Positions 1 to 11,179 of a stretch of DNA of 64,000 nucleotides are shown piece after piece (position 1 is the stretch's first letter; the number at the start of each line of letters is the position of its first letter). Source of the DNA: Scleromitrula shiraiana (taxonomy: Eukaryota; Ascomycota; Leotiomycetes; Helotiales; Sclerotiniaceae); the NCBI GenBank assembly GCA_028455995.1, contig JABELC010000007.1, positions 62,001-126,000 on the forward strand, given 5' to 3'. The notes below the pieces were generated by a model that was given only the letters and a program-made list of their open reading frames with translations, was not told the DNA's origin and made no database searches. The position numbers and the translations under genes are program-made.

Positions 1-189
1 AGCGAGGTAGAAGCTGGTAGCTCTAGGATAAGTTCTAATAATAGAGTCCTCGGAAGTGGAGCGCAGGTAAAGTGGGGAAAGAAGAGGGAGTCTAGAGAAG
101 TTCCCGCCAGGGCCAAAGTTCTGGGTTTAAGAAGGTTTTGGGAAAGGGTTGGGAGAGAGGGGGCTTCTCCTACTGAATTGGGTTTATGA
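1..189 (+). CDS. 3' end of an unknown gene (partial at left edge)
   Basis: Frame 1 is open from the first base to a TGA at 187-189 (62 codons). The predicted tail is basic and serine/arginine-rich and matches no family I recognise. Composition is clearly higher in G than the DNA just downstream, as expected for coding sequence giving way to a 3' UTR. The start lies outside the window. It could also be a chance open frame. Confidence 0.3.
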   Translation, partial: SEVEAGSSRISSNNRVLGSGAQVKWGKKRESREVPARAKVLGLRRFWERVGREGASPTELGL

Positions 190-699
190 GCTTGTTTTCA
201 GAATTGGGCATCTATGGTTTCTTTCGCAAATTAATTTGACGTCATTATTTTTCATTGTTCAGGAAGTAATTAATTTTTAACACCATCGCCCTTCATGATA
301 ACCCCAACTTTTATCGCTGCAACTAATTCAGCTATCTTTTATGGTGGTGAATACTAGACGATTTCTTTTTATGGGGAATTAGAGGGTTCGTTTCGTTTGG
401 AGGTATGATCGGACGAGACTGTTCTTTCGATTTCTCGGATTTCGGTTTCTTCATGCCCCTTTTATGTTCTAATTCTCGATTTTCTGGGGACAGAGGGAGT
501 TCTTACCCCATGAACTTTGGAAGACGAAGATACCGATTTGGATCTATGACCCGTACATGATGATGGTCTCGGTATTTCCTTCAGATTAGGCTGTATCGCG
601 TCTAAGGTCTTTCCAATCTCATCTATTTCAATGAAATGAATATCAGACTAATTTTGCAAGTTCTCACAAAGGCGGTCTACAAATATCTTTCGAAAGAGT
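190..699. other. Intergenic, no gene seen
   Basis: This stretch lies between the partial gene at the left edge and the recognisable C-terminal part of the minus-strand kinase relic. Minus-strand reading at about 545-680 shows a short acidic/leucine open stretch that may be the last piece of that relic. Nothing else is supported. Confidence 0.4.
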
Positions 700-1779
700 T
701 GTGCTAGCTTGAACCGTTGCGTGTCATCCAAGGGTACACGACTATCTGTATATAGTTTTTCCACGTAATTCAGTCACTGTTCAGGCGTCAGATCTGAGAA
801 ATAACATAGTCAGCCAAAGTTGGTAGGGTGAACCAATAGGACATACGTAGCCATTCATTATGCTCATATTTGACTGAGTCATCTTCCGCGTGAAAGGCAC
901 ATACACAAACAGTATTTCAAAGATCTACTCCTGTCAGACATTTGTCGAAAATATAAAGACTTATAAGTTCTGTAAAACCTAACAAACAGCCTAGCGTCCA
1001 GATATTGGACTCACATGTAGTGTGCCTGATGGTTTTGGGAGCATTCAAAAAAGAAGGAGATGCATACCCAGCTGGGAGTGCAGGGCGGTCTAGAAAGAGA
1101 AAATGCTTAGCTCAATTTGAAATTTTAATCATGCAATGGGGAATTTTATTGACCTGAGGCTTCATAACTATTACAAAGTTCCAGTTTCAGGGTTTCTTCA
1201 TCAATCAAACCTTCTAGACTTGTTGGTCCATAAAGGTTGGCAGGAACATTCTCTGGTCTATCAACTTTACGGCGTCCAATCCAACATGTAACAGGCCCTT
1301 CTTCCGAATTCTTTATTCTTGATTTCATTTTTTCTATCGAATACTCTTCGACTCTATCTTTTAATCGGATGAGAAGGTTGGAAGATGTGAAATATATCCT
1401 CAATGAATTATATCAGCATAACTCTCTAACCAATTAACGTTGATATGAACTACTAACCAGTCATGAAATAACCCTTCTTATGCAACTTCTTCATGATTGC
1501 TGTTGACTGTTTAGCAAGAAGAAATCTTTTCTCCATTGGACGTTGGTCGATTTCTATCAGATACCGATGCAGTGGTAAACCGCCCAATTTCATAGGAAGG
1601 CCAAGATATGCATGTGTCTTATTTGACAGCCACAATGTTCTACTCGCATCTGTAAATCCAACCATGGGGACTCCAAGACCTGGAATGTTTTGAGTTGCGC
1701 TAGCATATTTCTCTACAATCTTATAATTCTTCTCCTTGAAGTATTGAAAGTCGATCTTGTTCATTTTGATCCCATTCAT
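700..1779 (-). pseudogene. Degenerate SRPK-like protein kinase relic
   Basis: Read on the minus strand, 1779-1453 encodes an N-lobe/alphaC-like stretch ending in LHKKGYFMTG, which sits where kinases have the catalytic HxD loop. Then 1403-1146 continues with SSNLLIRL, and 1075-965 has GYASPSFL and ESNIWTLGC, the equivalents of the APE and DxWxxGC motifs. A further exon-like piece (IFEILFVYVPF) follows near 880-840. The same order and wording occur on the plus strand at 3610-5207, so the two are paralogues. The HRD/HGD aspartate is not visible. Reading needs in-frame stops and an unsatisfactory splice phase near 1440, so I call it a relic. SRPK affiliation rests mainly on the better preserved N-lobe of the other copy. 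Confidence 0.6.
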
Positions 1780-2349
1780 AATCTTGATCGTAAACCAACA
1801 ACGTTTATTCCTGTTAATTATCTGAGTTAGCTTAGATATAGAATTAATTATTAAGCAGATAATGAGAAATTATAGACTGACTTAAACCCAATACAATGAG
1901 CTAGCCAGACAATACCATAGCTTGCTTCCATGTCCTAATTTGTGGGTAATGAGATATTTGTGATCCTTATTGCCCAGCTCATCGTCAGGTTTAATAGATA
2001 TGTATTAATTTATATAATACCCCCATGAAGCTTCAACATGTGACTCGAGGTTGCATTCAATTTCTAATTTGTCGGATGAAGTTGTAGACATTTTGTAGAG
2101 GGAGATTCAAAAGATCATCAGGATTTGTCAAAAATAAATTCTTTATGACGGATTTCAATAAGAACAACATCTCTTGTATATATAGTGAAACTTGAGATGG
2201 AAAATGCTATTCTAAAATTGTGTGTTTTGCTCGTTTGATTCCATTGGGAGATCCTATTGTAGTAACCTGACCGATGTAGGCTATAAATTTGTTGAATCGA
2301 GTGCTTACTAATGCTTACTTAAACCTTTTAACGACAACTTTGCGATCCC
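1780..2349. other. Intergenic, no gene seen
   Basis: Ordinary-composition DNA upstream of the kinase relic and before the TIR element. It could hold the missing N-terminal exon of the relic, but I could not align it to the other copy. Confidence 0.4.
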
Positions 2350-2351
2350 TA

Positions 2352-3151
2352 CGGTATCACCTATTCAAGAAGCGAATCTGAATAAAATTCAATGATTTCC
2401 TTAAATAAACTTTAGGAAATCGGTTATTTTAATATTTAAACTCATTAAAAGTTTAAATATCGATATATTAAATTTGTAATTAACTAAAAATTGAATCTTA
2501 TATAATATAAATTAGTTTTTAAATTCAAAAATTAACTTTAAATAAATTTTAAGTAAAATTTATTAATTCAAAAATGATTATTAAATTTTAAATTTTTAAT
2601 AAACTTTTATTAATTAACGATTTATTTAATTTTTTATCAAATCTATTATTTAATTTTTTATCAAATCTATATAAATATAATTTCAAATTATAAAGCCACA
2701 ATCATTTCTAATTAATTTAAATTTTGTTTTTTATAAATTAATAATTTTATTATTTTAAACAAAAAAAATCATAGAATTTAAAAATATATTTATATTACTT
2801 TTTAATATGTATTAATATTAGCTTAAATATATTAATAATAATAAAAATATAAAATTAATTTTGATATATTAATTATATTAAGAAATAATGAAGTATATCA
2901 ATTATTATTAATAATATATAATAAATTTAAAAATAAAAATATATTAATTTTATATATAAACTCTATATTAATTTAGTTTTATATAACTATCTAAAATAAA
3001 TTTAAAAATTAATAAAAAGTCTAGATTGAATTTATATTAATAAAAAATTACTTTTTAAAAATCAATTTATAATATGATTAAAATTTCAATTATAATGCAA
3101 AAATTTCTTTCCCTAAATAGTATTCAAGAAATCCCTAAATACGTGATACTG
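2352..3151. mobile_element. 800-bp RIP-mutated TIR transposon (Tc1/mariner-like, non-autonomous)
   Basis: The element is flanked by TA at 2350-2351 and 3152-3153. The left end reads CGGTATCACCTATTCA. The reverse complement of the right end reads CAGTATCACGTATTTA, so the ends are terminal inverted repeats. The interior is almost pure A+T and encodes nothing. The ends and subterminal DNA match the two ends of the large island (11673 and 40242), making this the uninterrupted member of the same family. TA target duplication and a CAGT start are typical of Tc1/mariner/Fot1-type elements. The superfamily call is inference because no transposase remains. Confidence 0.82.
2611..2665. repeat. Tandem duplication inside the TIR element
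   Basis: A unit of about 25 bp containing TTTAATTTTTTATCAAATCT occurs twice in a row. The copy at 11910-11950 has the first part but not the second unit, so this is a local duplication in the 800-bp copy. Confidence 0.6.
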
Positions 3152-3153
3152 TA

Positions 3154-3609
3154 GAGGATTATCAAAGCTCTAACATTTTGGCGGGTATCTAGCCGCGCAA
3201 CCACGCTCATTAAATTTCTTGATCCCAAATCTTCCATATTTTTCGACAACAAGAGGCTAATATTCGAATGTTGTGGCAGAAAAACCGCATCTACCCGGTT
3301 GTAGTGCTCTTCCCGAGGGGATTTCACATGGCCTCAACTAAACTATGATGGGTCCAAATAGACCACAACCTTGATATGCCCAGTAACTAAACAGTGTTTT
3401 TGACAAAATATGAGAATTTCAGTACTGGTTCAATTAAGTATAATTATGTCTTCCACCTTGAATCTTCAAGTGAGATCACAAGTTAGCTACCATGCCAAGG
3501 TCAGATAATGGCCCCGAAACCTCGTTCATGAATTGGAGGATGCTCTCACTAGTAAGTAGGAGAATGTTCCTGCTAAGTTTTTTTTACCTAAAATCCCAAA
3601 TCAGCTACC
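3154..3609. other. Intergenic between TIR element and kinase relic
   Basis: Normal-composition DNA. No coding signal can be supported. It would be the upstream region of the plus-strand kinase relic. Confidence 0.4.
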
Positions 3610-5207
3610 ACGCCGCAACAGGATCATGATTTTGAAAGTCAACACGGATATCTCCACCATAATTATATCTCACTTGATCTTCTCCAGGTACTCGAAACAT
3701 CCAATCCAGATATAAAATGGCAAGTCATTCACAAACTAGGATGGGTAAGAACTTCAATTGCTTGGCTAGGTTATGGTGTCGGTGCAATGTGCGTGAAGCT
3801 TTTTTCATATATTTGGTTTAAGTAAGCAAAGTAGGAACAGTTGACTGATCGTTTTAAATGTGACAGAAATCAAGGAAAATTTTCCGCGATCGAGATAATG
3901 AGACTACCGAGGATGTCAAAAAGAAACTGCGTTAATCAAAGGTTTGCAAAGCAACGATGTGCCAGTGATTGGATGTAGCAATCTCGCCGACGTTTTCGAA
4001 TACTAAGGACATATGTGCTTTCCCATGAAGATGAGTGGCTTTAATTTGGGAAAATATCTCGAAAGAATAAGAAAGAATCCCGGTGATATGGATCCGAGGC
4101 AATAATCTCGAGTTAGGTGTACAATTGCGTTAAGAACAGTGAAGCTTTTTATGAAACTGCATGACTTGAACATATACGTAACCGGTAAGTTATTATTTTG
4201 TGATTTTTGTTCTTTTTGGACTTTTGCAGTATTGATAAGACTTTTTGTATTAACTTTTAATTAGATTGCAGGCCCACCAACATGTTGCTCCGCATATCTC
4301 CCGACTATCAAAACTGCAGCAAGAGCGAGATGCAGGAGATAATCGGCCCTGTAACATCATACCCTGTCTATTGTACATATAACCATCAAGATTCTGACTT
4401 ACCAAAATCTGTTCCCGATATACTTTATTATCTCATTTGGAATAATCTTCGGGAAAGATTAGACGAGTTCATAGATGTTGAAGACGAGTTTGATCTATGC
4501 GATGTTTATGAAGATTGGTCGCATTCTCTATACTGATTCATGTCAGTTGTATTGATGAGACCTATATTAAGCGCTGCTTTGAGATTTGAATTCTGTTTTC
4601 GAATTAATGGCATAAGTAACTCGGAGTTCATCATAGAGCTAATTTCCCAATTTTCTATAGATGAGCCTAATCTACCGCCCTGCTATGCATCTCCTGACTT
4701 CTTATCCGAGTCTAAAACCACTAGAGAATCTAACATCTGGACTTTAGGTTGTGTAGTAAGTATCTTCCCTCTATAATTAATTTGTCCGGCTCATCTACTA
4801 ATGTGTAAACTTAGATTTTCGAAGAATCACTTAAGAAAGTCCCATTCTGTGCAGGCTTCGGATGCGACTTCGAATTCACCCAGCGAGACCATGCAAAATA
4901 TCTGGATATTTGCTCCATAATTCTGTAAAATATTTGATTTTAACTTTTTCATTCTTTATTTTTGTTTGCTGCATCTTTGCTTAACTAACTAGATAATATC
5001 AATGATAGAACGATCTAATGAAGGAAGGCTTTCATATTTTGAGAAAGAACTGGAGAGTTCTCGCCATCCTTTTAATTCTACTCAATTAAGACTTTTGGCA
5101 CCTCTTTTTAGAGATATATTTTAAGATCAAGCTGGTCACATTCCTAGTCTCGAGCATATTCATGGTATTTTGACAGAGATGATAGATTATAATGACTGGG
5201 AATTATG
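3610..5207 (+). pseudogene. Degenerate SRPK-like protein kinase
   Basis: Around 3622-3755 the plus strand reads HGYLHHNYISLDLL and KWQVIHKLGW, which match the start of SRPK-type kinases (GGYHP...GD... RYQVIHKLGWG). LFMKLHDLNIYVTG at about 4140-4184 precedes a consensus intron (GTAAGT to TTGCAG, 4185-4270). After it come PTNMLLRI, LPPCYASPDFL and ESNIWTLGCV (about 4680-4755). A second intron (GTAAGT to TTAG, about 4756-4815) joins to IFEESLKKVPF. A C-terminal piece with SLEHIHGILTEMIDYNDW lies at 5130-5205. Stops at 4534 and around 4920, a missing catalytic HxD and a frame change in the glycine-rich loop region mean it cannot encode a working kinase. It would have been a cytoplasmic or nuclear Ser/Thr kinase by family. 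It is a paralogue of the minus-strand relic at 700-1779. Confidence 0.72.
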
Positions 5208-5276
5208 AGACATAAATATGAGAACTTGGATTACATAATCAAATTGAGAAGCCTCGTAGGGAGGAATATATCTGAG

Positions 5277-6785
5277 TCATGGCTTTTCTAAATTTATACT
5301 ACCACTATCGATTCCAAATTCCATTAGAGACATAACACTACCCAGAGGCTGTACCGCATTGACTAGCTTTAACCTGTGATCGACACCGGCTAGCAGTTCT
5401 TTCCATGTTTCCAAGTCCCTTTCTTCGCCATTAAAATTATGCCACATAGTCAGATCTCTGGCACGTATCAACCGCTCTATAGATAATGGGATTGATCCAG
5501 GAACTGGCAGAATAGAATCCATGATAAGAATTCGGGAAGATGGCTTCAAAGCAGGAACTAAGTTCTTGAGAATAATTGACGCTTGGCTTTTTGGCCAATT
5601 ATGTAATATCATGCGGAAAAAGTAGACATCTGCTTTTTCGTGTGGTTGTTTCTCGAAAAAGTCATGCGTCTGGAAGTTGATTCGTGAAGAAATTGACTCT
5701 GGTATTGTAGCTAATGATGCCTGACCCTCCGTGATATTCGATGGCAAATCTTGAACTACAAATTTGAGGTCTGGAAAAGCCCTAGCAAGTTCAATACTAA
5801 CATTCCCAGTGGACCCACCAATCTATGATTGATCAATATCAGCGATTAGGTGAACGTATGGAAAATTAGAACTTACATCAACTACCACGGCTTTTCCAAG
5901 CCCTCCCCAATCAAAACCAGTGAGAACATGGTTGATATCCATACCCTCACTACTAGTCACATTTTTCATATGCCCAGCAAATTGATGCGTCTTCTCAGTA
6001 TCAAGGGTAATATGATCAAAAAATGGCAAATCGGTTTCCAAAGCAAGATTATAAGGAGTCTCATTTTGGGCGTCACTACCAGGCCATTTCACCGAGGCAT
6101 CAACTAACTTTGATGCAGTGGGGGCTGAAACTTTGCTCATAAACGAGACCCAAGCTAATATGTTTGGACTGCTCGAGATGAATGTAGAAGTTGCAGAATG
6201 AGAGAGTCTGTTTGGGGCTTTTTCCAAGAAAACTCCCATAGTCATCATCATTCGAACCACACGTTTAAGTTGCTGCTCTGGAACCTTCGCCGCGGCTGCG
6301 AGCTCCAGATAATCGATCTCACTTTCGAGGGGAATGAGATTGAAAATTTTGAAATGAGAGAGCCATTGAAGACAAGAAATATAATGGTACTTTGCTCAAT
6401 GTTAGAAACATGATTCCGAAAATTGATTCAATGGGATATTGGAAGAGTCGGGTAGAGTCATGCAGAGTGAACATACACCAGTTGCAAGATTAAGCAGAAA
6501 CTCGCTTGGTCCTATGGCCAGTTGAGACAACTTCAGGGCATCTGTTATTAGTGATTCTCTCGCTTTTCGAACACTCTCTGATGCCGTGACAGGAATTGTA
6601 GTAGCTGGTGAATTTCTGTCAAAGGTGGGTTCAGGATATGGCTCGGAGCGAAAGAAATCGCCTAGGATGGAGGCATTTAAAGAGATCCGGGCACCCAGTT
6701 CTTCCATGATATGTTGAATAAATCGATCAGAATTGTCCTTTAGCATGGAGATATCTGGATGATTGGGTTTATCTAAGAGATCCAT
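5277..6785 (-). CDS. S-adenosylmethionine-dependent O-methyltransferase
   Basis: Three exons close in frame: 6785-6477, 6389-5877 and 5822-5277, giving 455 residues. Intron 1 is GTATGT...AG (87 bp) and intron 2 is GTAAGT...ATAG (54 bp). The N-terminal half is a helical dimerisation region with a winged-helix-like segment (LELAAAAKVPEQQLKRVVRM). The C-terminal half is the Rossmann methyltransferase: SAM motif VVVDIGGSTGN at about residues 271-281, split by intron 2, an acidic motif FVVQDLPSN, and DVYFFRMILHNWP with the putative catalytic His near residue 348. Length and order fit fungal small-molecule O-methyltransferases (plant-type, O-methyltransferase_2). The first in-frame ATG after an upstream TTG was used. 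It is transcribed divergently from the dehydrogenase at 7768. The substrate is unknown. It is probably a cytosolic tailoring enzyme of secondary metabolism. Confidence 0.9.
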
Positions 6786-7767
6786 CAATACTCAACCGCA
6801 TAATGGCTTTTAAGCCTCGTTCGTACAAATCAGGGCTCAGCACATAATGATGTGATTTAGCCGTAAGCCAGCTGAAATTATGGCCCCATTGATTTTATCC
6901 CATGTCGTATAGCGTTCTAGGGGACTCATAGTATCCATGTATGTTGAACTATATCCTAACATAGCATCATTGAAGGCTTTTAGCATCACTTCGTTGAGAT
7001 AGTTTTATTGATATCCTTGCAGTCTCTATGACGTGAGACCAAAATATATATTGCTTCTTACATCTTGTCTAATCGAATCTAATCTGCAAAAAATTCACAG
7101 ATGAATATGAACGAATGCTTTCTAAACCACTCAACGTAATTGTCAGATGTACAATGTATTCCGGATGTTACAATGGCATCTCGGGTTGAAATCTACATAA
7201 TGGATTAAATCATAAATTTAAGATTGTGGAGAGCGTTAAGGTTCATGGTGATTGGTGTCCACATGCAGATGATGTGGCAATGCACCAGATGTGGTTTCAA
7301 TGGATGTATATTGATTGACAAACCATTCCAAACATTGATATTTGAATCGTTCAATGATGAAATACATTTTACTTTGTTTTAAAGATACATTACATACTTC
7401 TTCTTGACTTTTTCGAATTTTCCTGGTTTTTGATTCATCAAGTATTACACCCGGTGCTGTGAAAAGACATGGATTAGTCATCAATTAGCCACCACCACAT
7501 TATCTTCAGGAAGCATAAACGAAGTTTCACGGAACTCCGAAATCCCAAGACTATTTTAATTAAATCTCCAATATAAATTATCAGCCCTTCGACTGGGCAA
7601 TCAATTTCATCATGCACCATGCGTCTAGTATTCTATCCATTCGAGCTTGCAGAATTGCATAGTTCACAGGTACTGAAAACTTTCGTCCCAAATAATGTCT
7701 ATACAACCGTATGGGGTATTTAATGCACAAACCTAACCAGTTCATCGTTTTTTCTTTCTTAGGAAAT
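6786..7767. promoter_or_regulatory. Shared upstream region of divergent OMT and SDR genes
   Basis: This 982-bp interval separates the divergent start codons of the O-methyltransferase and the dehydrogenase, so it must hold both promoters. An 82-codon open frame on the minus strand (7484-7236) lies inside, but it has no recognisable domain. I see no clear palindromic binding site. Confidence 0.5.
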
Positions 7768-8834
7768 ATGTCGTCGGTTGAGCTCTCAAAATTATTCGGG
7801 GTGGATGGCATTGTCGCTGTCATCACCGGCGGAGGTACAGGTATGGAAATATCAACATTAGTCCTGATCAATCGTTCAAATTACTAATATCAAATAGGCA
7901 TCGGGCTAATGATGACTAAAGCCCTGGCCTTCAATGGTGCAGCAAAAGTCTATATCATTGGTAGACGAGAGGAGAAACTCAAAGAAGCAGCATCGTCTCA
8001 TCCAAAGTATGTTTGAATCCCGTGGTGAGCCCGGAGAACTATCTCATGTACTATATTCACTTTCTAATATCAGCATAGTATAATCATACCAGTACAGGGA
8101 GATGTAACTTCAAAAGATGATCTAAAACGTATTGCAGATTATATAAAGCAAGATACTGGCTACATCAATCTACTCATCACAAATGCAGGAATGACAGGAC
8201 CTAGGTTTGATACTCTCAAGCCGGGGTATACACTATCTGAGTTTGTCGCACATGCCTGGGACTCACCAATGGAAGATTTCACCGCTACATACAACCTCAA
8301 TTGCACGGCTTTATACTACTCCGTTCTTGCATTCCTCGAACTTCTCGACGAAGGAAACAAGAAGAAAAATTATCTCAAAAGTCAAGTCATTGCAACAGCA
8401 AGCACAGCTGGTTTATTGAGGAGCATTCGCGCGGGGTATGCATACTCGAGTAGCAAAGCTGCTGTTATAAGTCTTGTAAAGTGTCTGTCAACTGCTTGTA
8501 TTCCGTGGGGTATACGATTCAATGCAATTGCACCCGGAAGTTAGTTCGTTGCCGATTCGTTCATGATGAATACTCACTAATTGTGTAATTCTTTTCAGTA
8601 TTCCCCTCTGAACTTTCAGCTCCGCTGCTCAATCCAATGAGAGTGAATCAGAATATTCCGGTTACGCAAGAAGGGGCTTTTGCGAGAGAATATCAACCAG
8701 CGGAAAGAGCTGGGTCAGAAGAAGATATGACAGGCGCAATACTTTACTTGACAAGTCGTGCTGGATCTTATATAAATGGAAACATCCTACTTGTTGATGG
8801 GGGAAAGGTAGCTAGCATGCCTGCAACTTATTAG
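7768..8834 (+). CDS. Short-chain dehydrogenase/reductase (SDR)
   Basis: Four exons close in frame: 7768-7840, 7898-8006, 8079-8539 and 8599-8834, encoding 292 residues. The introns are 57, 72 and 59 bp, with donors GTATGG, GTATGT and GTTAGT. The classical SDR signature is complete. The NAD(P)-binding TGGGTGIG is at residues 20-27 and is split by intron 1. NAG is at 96-98, the active-site Ser near 169, and YSSSK gives Tyr183 and Lys187. A C-terminal YLTSRAGSYINGNILLVDGG is typical of the family. An arginine pair (GRREEK) follows beta-strand 2, which favours NADP(H), though this is only suggestive. It is expected to be a soluble oxidoreductase acting on a small alcohol or ketone. It lies head-to-head with an O-methyltransferase and is followed by a cupin gene, so a shared pathway is plausible. 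Confidence 0.93.
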
Positions 8835-9223
8835 TTGCCCCCACGTAGATTTTGACCTGTAAGCTTGTGGGTTACGTGCCACTACCTCACATATAAGTTA
8901 ATGCGGGGTACCAACTAAAAGGTTACATACAGTAGTAGAAATGCATTGCAAACCTAGATTGAACTCCAATACATCGTAACCATTCATCCCACTCTGATGC
9001 TTTAGCCCTACTTGACGTATTGTTGACGTATATATATAAGAAATCTTACCCTCTCATACAGGAAATCCCAATCATTTCCATACACTGTTATACCCAAACA
9101 TCCCTTCACCATCATATTCCGGAGCGTCTTCAGAATCTGAAACTCGGGACCTCACTATTCTTCATTCCATTTTCCACAAATTCCTCAACCATCAACCAAC
9201 TCATCATCAACACCTCACTAAAC
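8835..9223. promoter_or_regulatory. Upstream region of the cupin gene with TATA-like box
   Basis: A TATATATAAG sequence at 9031-9040 lies about 185 bp before the chosen ATG. It is preceded by two TTGACGTA copies (9012 and 9023), which resemble CRE/bZIP half-sites (TGACGT). The stretch after the box is C/A-rich and pyrimidine-rich, as is common in fungal 5' leaders. The frame is open further upstream to 9020, but that part falls at the TATA box and leader and is unlikely to be translated. Confidence 0.45.
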
Positions 9224-9748
9224 ATGTCTTCTCCTCAAGTAATAATCACAACCAATTCCACCGATGAAAAAACAACCAGCTTTCTTCCCCCCGTCGACCC
9301 CGTTATCAAACCCCTAACTCCAAGCTACAAAGTGACATACATCTACTCCGCACTCCCCACACCCACCTTCACCTCCGACGCCGACCTCCACCATCACCTC
9401 GAAACGTCCCAACCCGACAATCTAGTCATGTTCCCCGCTGCCGGCGGAAGCGCCGCCACCATCGTGGAGTTGGCGGCGAATCCCTCGGGGGAGGACGGAT
9501 TCACACATAGGACGAATACGCTGGATTATGTTTTTGTTTTGGAGGGGGTGGCGGAGTATTGGGTGCATACTGGGGACAAGGAGAAGGGGGGTGCAATGAG
9601 GGTGGTGGGGAGGGGGGATGTGGTTATTCAGAGGGCGGGGTGGCATGCTTGGAAGAATGGGAGTGAGACGGATATTTGTAGGTTTGCGGCTGTGTGTATT
9701 GGGGGTGAGGGGGCCGTGTTGAATGATGTGCAAGTTTTGGGGGCTTAA
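9224..9748 (+). CDS. Cupin-domain protein
   Basis: A single-exon frame of 174 residues starts at the ATG giving MSSPQVIITTN. The double motif of a small cupin barrel is visible. Motif 1 is GFTHRTNTLDYVFVLEG, with the first His retained and Asp in the usual Glu position. Motif 2 is GDVVIQRAGWHAWKN, with His and Asn in place. This is the conserved RmlC-like fold. In fungal gene clusters such proteins act as isomerases, cyclases or decarboxylase-like enzymes on polyketides, but the sequence does not settle a reaction. The gene follows the dehydrogenase in the same direction after 389 bp. The first half is C-rich and the second half strongly G-rich on the coding strand. Confidence 0.87.
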   Translation: MSSPQVIITTNSTDEKTTSFLPPVDPVIKPLTPSYKVTYIYSALPTPTFTSDADLHHHLETSQPDNLVMFPAAGGSAATIVELAANPSGEDGFTHRTNTLDYVFVLEGVAEYWVHTGDKEKGGAMRVVGRGDVVIQRAGWHAWKNGSETDICRFAAVCIGGEGAVLNDVQVLGA

Positions 9749-11140
9749 GGGGTTGAGATGAGGTGGCGATGTTGGTGGATGTTGGTTTTGATGATGTTAT
9801 TGGTGATGGTTAATTTTGGTTTTGATAATAATTTGGATTTTATAGTAGCAGTTCTATAAGATGAAGACTAAAATTAGTTTAAAACAATTTTCGAAAAGAA
9901 AGGCATTCTCAGCTATTCATTACTACGATATAAGATGGTAAAAATTACTCCAAATGATTTATCTAAGAAGTAGGGGTTTACCATTTGGAATTTTCTATTT
10001 GATAGGAAAATGGATGTTTACTTGGTAATCAATAATACATGGAGATGGATTTAATCTTATTAATTTCAATCATTTCAATAAACAATATATCAAAAATCCT
10101 ACTGATATATCAATATCACCGTTTAACATCAAAGATATGTTTAGATCATACTCGATATCCCCCTCATGGCAAAACATTCCAACCCAACCCTACCCCCTAA
10201 AAGACACTCGAGCAGCAGAAATCCACTTGAAACACAACCAACGATAATCTATCAACAGCGGGATATATCTTGCAGATTAAAATTATCCGTTGAATCAATA
10301 ATCCCTTATGCCATATACTGTAGCATCTCGACTAACCCCATTCATCAGAATGACGAATGGCCAATATACTATAATCCTGCGCGAATCATAAGTCTGTGTA
10401 TCATTCCCAGTGTGATCATTCACTCTCGATAATGTACATCCTTTCCAATGCACTACATGGTTTGTACAAGGATAACTCAACCCGACCACTAGCTCCTACG
10501 GGTGTAGTATACTTACTCGAATATCAAAACATATTGAGATGACGCGTGACGGTTATGCTAATTCTAAATCTAACTAATAACGACTCTCGCTATCTTATGA
10601 AGATGTCCAAATTTTTCCAAATCGTGTGCTCGGTAATATCAGGAAGATTGATAAAGGTTGAGTGGGTATAAGGAGAAGATGGCTGATGTTTATAGTAGGT
10701 GGAACATTGACACTGCATTATCTAGTTGCTGCTATGATTAGCACAACATAACGCGGGATTTCTTGTAAAATATCCCATTGAGAATTGTAATTTCAACTTT
10801 CATGTTTGATTGTTGAAATGTATATTATTTGTTATTTGTGACTTCAAGTTAGTATAGAATAGAATAGAAGAATATTTAGTAAATGTAATCTAAAGTGATA
10901 AATTAGATCTTTCACAATGCAGTACCAGAATTCTGTTGAGTTTAAGTTGTAGTTTCGGCTAATTCGATGAATCCCTTTATTCATTCAGACTTATCAAATA
11001 TATCAAGATGTTTTCAATTTCGATTTAGCTAGTGGGGTGCTGGGAAAGGATTTGAGAGAGGCTAATAAATTCATTCAAAACTCAATCTTGTAACTTAAAT
11101 AAAGAGCCGCGTAGCGTACTAGGCTGAGAAGTCTAGATAG
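9749..11140. other. Gene-free interval, no feature seen
   Basis: Short open frames around 10166-10489 on both strands overlap one another and have no domain. Base composition is ordinary and becomes slightly richer in A+T to the right. I see no RNA gene. Confidence 0.5.
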
Positions 11141-11179
11141 AGTATGATAAAAATGATAAAAATCAAGGATAATTTATCG

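Noticed and set aside
7236..7484. 82-codon minus-strand frame between the OMT and SDR genes
   Set aside because: No domain or splice partner, and it occupies the shared promoter region of two well-supported divergent genes.
7581..7871. 96-codon minus-strand frame
   Set aside because: Its left part is antisense to the SDR leader and its right part to SDR exon 1 and intron 1; it is a shadow of that gene.
9422..9733. 103-codon minus-strand frame over the cupin gene
   Set aside because: Proline/histidine-rich antisense shadow of the G-rich cupin coding strand.
10166..10489. Overlapping frames of 88 and 64 codons
   Set aside because: They overlap on opposite strands, have no domain and lie in a gene-free interval.
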